Shown here piece after piece: positions 57,288-64,000 of a stretch of DNA of 64,000 nt. A model generated the notes under the pieces. That model saw only the letters and a list, made by a program, of their open reading frames with translations, was not told where the DNA came from and searched no databases. Each line of letters begins with the position of its first letter. Position 1 is the stretch's first letter. This DNA comes from Erodium maritimum (lineage: Eukaryota > Streptophyta > Magnoliopsida > Geraniales > Geraniaceae). The position numbers and the translations under genes were made by a program. The DNA is taken from contig OY997590.1 in NCBI GenBank assembly GCA_963921825.1, positions 60,564,012 through 60,628,011 on the forward strand, read 5' to 3'.

Positions 57288-58649
57288 CGGGAACTCCCGT
57301 ACTACCCTCGGTAGCTCACTGCTACTCCGCACGACCTCTGCCTCCGACCCCGAAGTCAAAGCGGATAAGAGAACTCCGCTCTTGCTACCCAAGACACACG
57401 TGATCACCCTATCACCTGACCTCACTGTCACCTGACGTCTGTAGCAGTCAATCGTCGCTCGGTACCTCGCGAGCCAGTCCATACCCAGAATCACGTCAAA
57501 GGCGTTCATGTCAAGAACGAGTAAGTTTCCCAGAAAAGGGCAATCTGCCACCCTAATCGCACAGTCTCTACAAACGGTGCTCAACACCACCGCACCCGTA
57601 GCCGGGGTCTCCAAACAAAGGGGTTGGCTCAAAGCCTCCACCCGCAAACCCAAAGAAGCAGCAATAGACGAAGATATGAACGAATGGGAAGCTCCCGTAT
57701 CAAACAAAAATGAAGTCCACGCATTATAAAGTAAACACGTACCCTGGGTGGACTCATGTCCGGCGTACGGCCTCTCAATCCTGGAATCAGTAACTGCAAA
57801 GACTCGGCCCTGCCGTGCCGGTGGTCCTCCTCTAGGTGGTGGGGGAAGTGCCACTCGCTGCTCAGCTCTCGGCTGGTGCCTCTGATCTGCTGCTCCCGCC
57901 GCCGGACGCAGAGCTCTCTGCTGCGGTGCTTGACGTGGCCTGCCAGGTGGCGCAAGGCGAATCTGAGTCTGCTGGGGCCTCGGTGCAGGCGCTCTGCCAG
58001 CTATCTCAGGGCACGCCCGGATGAAATGATCAGATCGACCACACTGGTAGCATCCTCTCTGCCCTCCCTGCTGTGCTATCTCAGGACACGCACGCATGAA
58101 GTGGTCGGCACTGCCACAGTGATAACATCCCCTCGGCTCACTAGGCTGTCTAACACTGGTCCCCAGGGGACGACCATCATGACGCTCCACCGGTCCATTG
58201 CCCCTCGGGCAGTCTCGTGCCAGGTGACCCTGCTGTCCACACCGAGGACACAGCTGTGCCACCGGGGCGGGTCCAACTGACGTGACGGCCCCTGCTCGGC
58301 GTATGCCATCTCGCTGAAACTGAGGCTGAAAGTGTCCTGCAACTCTCTGTCTACGTCGGTCTCGATGGTCAGACGGCTGCAAAAAACCACTCGGCCTAGG
58401 CCTGGTCTCTCGCACCCTGATAGTATCTCTGAAGTGCCTCTCCATGGCTAAAGCCTGATCCAAGAGTGTGGAGTAATATGTGGTCCTGAAAGTGATAACC
58501 CTGTCGGCTATCGACGAGATGATCCCGTTCTCAAACCTCCTGCAACGGTCCTCCGCAGTCTGCACCAACTCCGGCGCGAAGCGGGCCAAAGAAGTGAACC
58601 TCACTGCATACTCAGAAACACTCAAACCTCCCTGGCGTAGATCCAGAAA
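57285..58649 (-). pseudogene. gag-pro: Gypsy gag C-terminal half and protease
   Basis: The frame holds the end of the gag domain (MSVSEYAVRFTSLARFAPEL, RCRRFENGI), three CCHC zinc knuckles (CPRCGQQGHLARDC, CYHCGSADHFMRAC, CYQCGRSDHFIRAC), a glutamine/proline/arginine-rich linker and the aspartic protease with an intact active site (FLFDTGASHSFISSS) and the ILGMDWLARY motif. It is in the same frame as the upstream gag and the downstream RT. Confidence 0.92.
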
Positions 58650-59264
58650 CTACTGGCGTCTGTCATCCCGAATAGAGCGAGGGAAGTACTGCTCCAAGAA
58701 TAGCCTGCTGAACAACTCAAAATCACTGCCGACCCTGCCCTGCACTGACTGCCACCAGTAGTAGGCCTCTCCCTCAAGCTGAAAAGTAGCGAACGAAACT
58801 CTCAAGCGTCTCTCCGATACTCCAGAGGTATCGAGGTTGCGGGTAACCCGCTCCAACCAGCCCGAAGCTGCCTCGGGGTCCGCTCCTCCGGAGTAGGTCG
58901 GCGTACCAAGTCTACGAAACTCTCTGAGTGCCTGGGCCGTGATACTGTCAAGCTGGCCTGGCCTCTCCCCAAAGTCTGCTGAAGCAACAGGCACGAGCTC
59001 TGGTGCCGGTGCTGTAGTCCCCTGCTGCGCGCTCAAGGCTGCTAGTACAGCGCGAACCACCTCCTCGAGAGGGGTAGCCTAAGTCGGCTCTGCGACTAGA
59101 GATGTCCTGGGTGGCGACCCAGTTGGTCCACCCGCAACGCTCTGATGCTCTGTGGAAGCAACATCCTGGGCGTCAGCTGCCCTCTCCTGCTCAGCGGCAG
59201 GTGCCTGCCTTAGACCCCCAGTTGGGCGGCTCCGGGTACCTCTAGGAACATACGTACGAGCCAT
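58650..59264 (-). pseudogene. gag: Gypsy gag N-terminal half (two TAG stops)
   Basis: The start ATG is at 59264-59262 (MARTYVPRGTRSRPTGG). A TAG at 59081-59079 interrupts an Ala/Gln-rich N-terminus. The retrotransposon gag domain follows (FRRLGTPTYSGGADPEAASG, YYWWQSVQGRVGSDFELFSR, FLEQYFPRSIRDDRRQ), and a second TAG at 58652-58650 stands where the family has Gln. The region 59265-59327 is 5' leader, cut by copia-3. Confidence 0.87.
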
Positions 59265-59327
59265 GTCACCTATACGCCTGCACGGATAACGCACATGTTC
59301 AGTACTTAGTTCAACAACGGTTCTCAC

Positions 59328-61015
59328 TATTAGTCTTAGTGCCCGTAGTTCAATCCTAAATGTCTAAATGTACATATCATCGTTAGCAATAAAATTAAAG
59401 CGACTTTATATTACTTATGTGTTGGAGTAATATATCGACGCGTACTCTGATCTATGCCCACCATGCGAATAGAACCATAGATCGAGATAGATCACACTCG
59501 ATGGGTCCCTAGTCAACAAAGCTTCACTAGAAGCGACTAGTATGAAAGATGGCTCTTTATGGCTTACGTTCTGTTAGTCATTGGAATGGGATTCCGGAGT
59601 CTGATCATAGATATCATGTGGGACATGATATTGGACGACCCACCCTGAATATGTGCCATAGATTAAGTCATGAACATATTCATTGTCGTAGCTTGTCATG
59701 TATCCTTAGACCAAGGAGTCTTTGTGATCGCTATGTAGTCAACAACTGAGTTTGACCTGAGCCTAACGTTGTCCGTAACAGGGCTTCCATAACGGCCATG
59801 ATTGGCTTGGGGACGGGCTACATGAGTGACACGAAAGGCGGCTAAGGGATTTATCCCTCATACTGAGGTATGGGAAAGATATCGGTTCTCGGCCACTTGA
59901 TCGAGAGTGACTGAAAGAATAGCATGGCCATGCACATGATACTGGGTATCATATCTTCAGTCATCTCACATATCAAGGAATGGTGATTGAGAATAATAAG
60001 GATGACGGCTCTATGCCTTATCTCAATCAGGATATCGGAGATAAAAGGATAATGACAGGGATGACGGAAAGGTTAGAATCGACAGGGTCGATTCGTTATG
60101 CAGTGTCAGGCAATACTAAAGTCTCGTTAGTTGCCACTTAAATAGGATCAAGTAAAATGGGATTTTACGTTGATCTATTGACATGCATAAACCTAAGGGT
60201 CACACCGGAGGATGAAACTCATTGACACATTTATGGAGAATGGCCAAAAGAGAGTTGTCTCGGGACATGACCAAAACTGGGTTTTGGGTCATGTGCCCGT
60301 ACGTGAATAGGACTTTACGGATCGAGACAAGGCTTGGAGTCTTGGGATTGATCGCGTCGGATAATGTTGGACATTTCCGGTATGGAAGGCTTGGAGGCGA
60401 TGAGCGAATCACGGGACCTCGTTGGAAATGGCCATGGGCCATGTTCCAAGAGGCCCGTGAAAGGCCCATGCAACCAAGGCCCATGGAACTAATTAATCAA
60501 GTCTTGATTAATTAGTACTAAGTAAGCAAGACAAGGATTAAGGTGTTGGTGATTCACCACCTAACCCAATCTTGTCTTGCCATACTTTGTCCTATTTACA
60601 CTTTACTTGACACCATACTTGTCCCATGCCTTTAGTTGGACAAGTATGGGTTTTGTTATGTTTAAGTCATCTTTTTTCAACATAACAAACACAAGACAAG
60701 AATAGGAAACACATTTTCTCTCCCTCTTCCATGGCCATTTCGGGTTTGGCTAGTTTCCACCTCCATGTTTGTGTTCTTGAGTCCTCAAAGAGAAGAACTA
60801 TGTGGCTTTGATTCCCATGTGGATACGTAGGCGTCTTGGAGACTCAAGCCAATCATTCGTTAACCGGTGTTCTTGTTTTGGTAAGAACTAGTGCTGAAAT
60901 TTTCTCTTGTGAATCCATTCTTTGTTAGTTGTTTCATGGTTTTAATCGTCTCTTGGTTTTCATTGATTTTCCGCTGCGAGTTGGTTCATCTCCAACCTTA
61001 CTTCGAGACCCAACA
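59328..61015 (+). repeat. Copia-3 5' LTR
   Basis: 1,688 bp, starting TATTAGTCTTAGTG and ending GAGACCCAACA. It is more similar to the copia-2 LTRs than to copia-1. Confidence 0.92.
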
Positions 61016-61034
61016 GTGGTATCAGAGCCGTGCT
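61016..61034 (+). other. Copia-3 primer-binding site
   Basis: G followed by TGGTATCAGAGCCGTGCT, identical to copia-2. The leader runs to 62568 and shows no gene. Confidence 0.9.
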
Positions 61035-62568
61035 ACCTTCGGGATTCACAAGACGGTGTTCAAAGTTTCGGTTTTGCTTGAAAGTTTCGTTTTTGGCATG
61101 TTGTTTTGCTAAATTGTTTGATAACATGTTTTAAATTATTGTTCATGGATTTAATGCATGAAAAATGAATTTTTGAAAATTATTTCAAATCTGGAAATTT
61201 TGAAAAAAATTTGATTTTTCGGGTCTCGGGAGTGGGACTCTCGGGGAGCCGAAACCGGGACCGAACGGGGCTCCGTTGGACGGAGCTAGGCCAAGCATGA
61301 CCATTGGATGGTTGATATGCCAAGGCTAAACCGTTTTGTTAGTTATGGCGAGTTTGGAACCGTCATGACGAACTCGAAGATCAAATGTTCAAAAGTTTCA
61401 ATTTTGAACGGTTTCGATAAACCGAGCATCAAAAATTTGCGAAACTTGATTAAATAAAACCGGAAAATCATATTATGTTTGATAACATGCTTGTTTGATA
61501 ACACGATGTGTGATGTGATGTTGGCATGGTGTACTTTATAGCCCTGAGCTCGTTTTAATTATTTATCGTTTTTCACGGCCTGCGAGCCGTTAAAGTTAGT
61601 GTGTAATTATTCTTTCACGGTGTGGTCGTCGAACCACTTGTTTGTAATATCTATTTATTCCCGACCTACGAGTCGTGTATTAAATTGTAATATTTTACTC
61701 AAGACGAAGAAAGGGCGAAAAGGTCATTTGGTGGCTTTTCGGGTGTTGGCATCGGCTTGGAGTCGGTGGAGCTCAAGAAGCTAGTGGGAGTTAGTTTAGG
61801 GGGCTATTATGTGCACATTTATCGCTTTATGCTTGGTTTATTTTATGCATGATTAATTCTATGTGTTTTAGAATTGCATGCTTAACTTTATTTATCGAGC
61901 ATATCACCTCACATGCAAAGATAAAATTGGAATTTTAATCCTTGTGTGTGAGCCCTTAGAATCGTCATTACATTGGATGTAGTTGACGGGTTCGAAGGAA
62001 GAATGACATTGGATGTAATTTGAGGCATCATTGCATTTGGAATGTAGTTGACGTGCTCATCGCATCTAGGATGTGCCAAAGTTTTAAACACAACCGGACA
62101 AGTAAAAGCGGGTCATGTCCGATACCTCCGAATTATCAACACCTTACTACCTCCCCGTCCTATGGGTGTCGTGCGCATTAGCGGAGCATCCATGGGAAAG
62201 CGGGGTAGTAGGTTTGGACGACATATGTGGGTGTCGTGCGCATTAGCGGAGCACCTACATAGTGACGGGCCATAGTTGAAAATTGGTGGACCCGACTACG
62301 ATTCTCAGCCTGAGGTTGAGCTAGGGTAACAGATAGGGTAAGCCGTGTACATAAGTACATACCCTAGCCAAGAGTCACATTGGATGTGATTGGATGGAGT
62401 CCTACCTACATAGCTCGATTAAGTGGTGAGCATTTGTTCAGCTTAATCGAGTGAATCAAGGATCTTGGTTTCAGATTCTAAAGGTTTAGAATCGATTGTT
62501 GGTGTTTAAGCTTGATCTTCATAAAATTTATTCAGTTTACTGATTGAATTTTATCTGTTGTAGATCAA

Positions 62569-62802
62569 ATGGCAAATTCAGCGAACATTAATAGTTTGTC
62601 ATTAAAAACCATTCTTGACAGGGTCAAGCTAAATGGGACAAACTATTTGGACTGGTACAGAATTTTGAGGATAGTGCTCAAGTCTGAACGCAAAGAATAT
62701 GTCCTTGACAAGGCTGTCTCTAAGACCATATTAGAGTTACATGAAGTGCCATTAACTGCTGAGAAGAATATATCAGGGATCTGGGATCCAAGGATATTCT
62801 GA
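62569..62802 (+). pseudogene. gag: Copia-3 gag N-terminal fragment
   Basis: 77 codons with the same start (MANSANINSLSLKTILDRVK), the same internal deletion and the same terminal TGA as copia-2. A few residues differ (for example WYRILRIVLKSE). Confidence 0.85.
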
Positions 62803-62861
62803 TGGTCAACAAGGGAATTGGAAGTGGCAAGGGCGGGGCCCATGCGCACTTGGCGGGAAAG

Positions 62862-63197
62862 ATGAGACACCTGAGAATGTCTGTTTCTATTGCCAATAGC
62901 CTGGTCATTGGAACCGGGATTACAGGAAGTTCACGGCTGATCTGAAGAAGGGCAGTGGGACTGCGCCTTCATCAAATAGCCTGGATGATCTGAAGAAGGG
63001 TAGTAGGACTGCGCCTTCATCAGGAAACCTGGATGATCTAAGGAAGGGCGGTGGGACCGTGCCTTCATCCGGTATTAACTCTATAGAGCTACATCTCTCT
63101 ACTTCCAAAGATTCATGGGTATTAGATACCAGGACTGAATCTCACACATGCACTAATATATGGTGGCTGAAAGTAGGAGAGATTTGGAAAGCACGAA
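62862..63197 (+). pseudogene. Copia-3 zinc knuckle, triplicated linker and protease start
   Basis: The knuckle reads CFYCQ then a TAG in place of a Gln codon, and its last Cys is again Tyr. The 48-bp linker unit is present three times, as in copia-2. The protease site reads WVLDTRTES, with Arg (AGG) where DTG has Gly. Confidence 0.78.
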
Positions 63198-64000
63198 ATG
63201 GACCTCAGAGTTGTGGCAACTGCTGTAGGATCCATGAGTCTTGCTTTGCCAAGAGGCCTTGTCTTAGTATTGTATAATGTATATTGCATACCTACTTTTA
63301 GTAGGAATATTATATCTGTATCCGTGTTTGACAAGGAAGGATATAATGTTAATATTGGAAATGGAGTTTTCAATGTTCTATGCAATGATATGTTTTATAC
63401 CAGTACTGACATGGTTGGAGGATTGTACATATTAGATATGGGTAACAATGCCTCAAGTTCTATATATTCCGTTAATACCAAGAGGTCTAAATCCAACGAT
63501 TTAAACCTAACTCTGTTATGGCACTGTCATTTGGGTCGCATAAACAAGAAGCGCCTATCAGCACTTCAGAAGTGCGGGCTTTCAGGTTCATTCGAATTCC
63601 ATTCGATCGATAGGTGCAAGGTTTGTTTGATGGACAAAATGACTAAAGTGCCCTTTATCGATCGCGATGAAAGGGCGGGTGAATTATTGGGGCTAATACA
63701 CTCGAATGTTTGTAGACCAATAAGTTCACTTGCCAGGAGGGGTTTTAGCTACTTTATCACATTTACTGATGATTACAGTAAATATGGTTATGTCTATTCG
63801 GTGAGACATAAGTCTGAAGCTTTTGATAAATTCAAAGAGTTTAAGACTAAAGTAGAAAACCAGCTCGACAAAGGTATTAAGGCACTTCGATTGGATTGAG
63901 GTGGAAAATACTTGACCATAGAGTTATTAGATCATATAAAAGAGAATGAGATCCTTTTGGAATGGACTCCTCCTGGGACACTGTAGTTGAAAGGTGTAGC
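63198..64000 (+). pseudogene. pol: Copia-3 protease tail and integrase (incomplete)
   Basis: 233 codons match copia-2 almost exactly through the pre-integrase zinc module and most of the integrase core. A TGA at 63897-63899 replaces the CGA Arg codon of ALRLDRGG seen in copia-2. The frame beyond it continues to a TAG at 63983-63985, again shared with copia-2, just before the window ends. Confidence 0.87.

Larger units (their letters stand above)
43048..59327 (-). mobile_element. Chromovirus-type gypsy element on the minus strand (partial)
   Basis: The 3' LTR (43048-45888), a polypurine tract and the whole gag-pol region are present. The 5' LTR and its primer site lie to the right of copia-3 and beyond the window. 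Its likely target duplication is GAGTT at 43043-43047, to be matched on the unseen side. A C-terminal chromodomain-like segment after the integrase places it among the chromoviruses; the long LTR and three CCHC knuckles suit a Tekay/Del-like lineage (inference). Copia-2 is inserted near the end of pol and copia-3 just upstream of gag. Confidence 0.88.
59328..64000 (+). mobile_element. Copia-3: same copia family, runs off the window end
   Basis: The 5' LTR (59328-61015) is followed by the same primer site, leader and broken gag-pol as copia-2. The presumed left target sequence is CTCAC (59323-59327); the right copy lies outside. The first two LTR bases are TA where the family has TG. It inserted in the leader of the gypsy element, 64 bp upstream of gag. 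Internal lesions match copia-2 and a few are new. Confidence 0.9.

Overview
This is a stretch of plant nuclear DNA, almost certainly from a flowering plant and probably a eudicot. It holds one recognisable host gene fragment with plant-type introns, and everything else I can identify is transposable element: Athila-type and chromovirus-type Ty3/gypsy elements, a Ty1/copia family primed by initiator Met-tRNA, L1-type LINEs with RNase H and zf-RVT domains, and small DNA transposons. I see no rRNA, tRNA, CRISPR array or bacterial gene. I cannot name the species.

Left part (1-9.3 kb): gene-bearing or gene-edge DNA. The first exons of an LSM12-like RNA-processing gene lie on the minus strand (1920 down to 1309). 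Its first intron (1796-1651) has AT and AC ends with a perfect U12-type donor. The C-terminal exons are not in the window; a worn copia-like LTR sits at 345-700. Then come AT-rich intergenic DNA with two short tandem duplications, a Tourist/PIF-Harbinger-like MITE (4630-5444, target duplication TTA) and a 1.4-kb fold-back element (7352-8730).

Middle part (9.3-28.5 kb): one retroposon blown apart by later insertions. A LINE-like unit that encodes only an RRM/AT-hook ORF1 protein and ends in poly(A) is bounded by a 16-bp target duplication (9339-9354 and 28532-28547). Inside it lies a 17.3-kb Athila-type element with matching LTRs (9716-11594, 25094-26970). That element is itself broken: a fragment of a second Athila family (3' non-coding region plus LTR, 15218-18568) separates its reverse transcriptase from its RNase H/integrase, and a 3.06-kb gypsy solo LTR (21977-25033, TSD TAGTT) sits in its 3' non-coding region.

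Right part (28.5-64 kb): a 5'-truncated LINE on the plus strand (31628-32848), then a second LINE on the minus strand (33309-41404). The latter is split by a gypsy solo LTR (35873-40127, TSD AACAC) that carries an old copia LTR. The minus-strand LINE is cut at 41405 by a copia LTR, which is cut at 43048 by a chromovirus gypsy element on the minus strand, which in turn carries two more copies of the same copia family (46018-54483 with TSD TGGTG, and 59328 to beyond the window end). That is four nested levels.

Nothing here works as an operon. The most informative points are the AT-AC intron; the ORF1-only retroposon; the chimeric Athila; a gypsy polyprotein kept in one frame and broken only by TAG codons; and a copia family whose copies share disabling lesions in protease, integrase and reverse transcriptase yet have near-identical LTRs and clean target duplications, which implies mobilisation in trans. 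No coding region of any element here looks fully functional.
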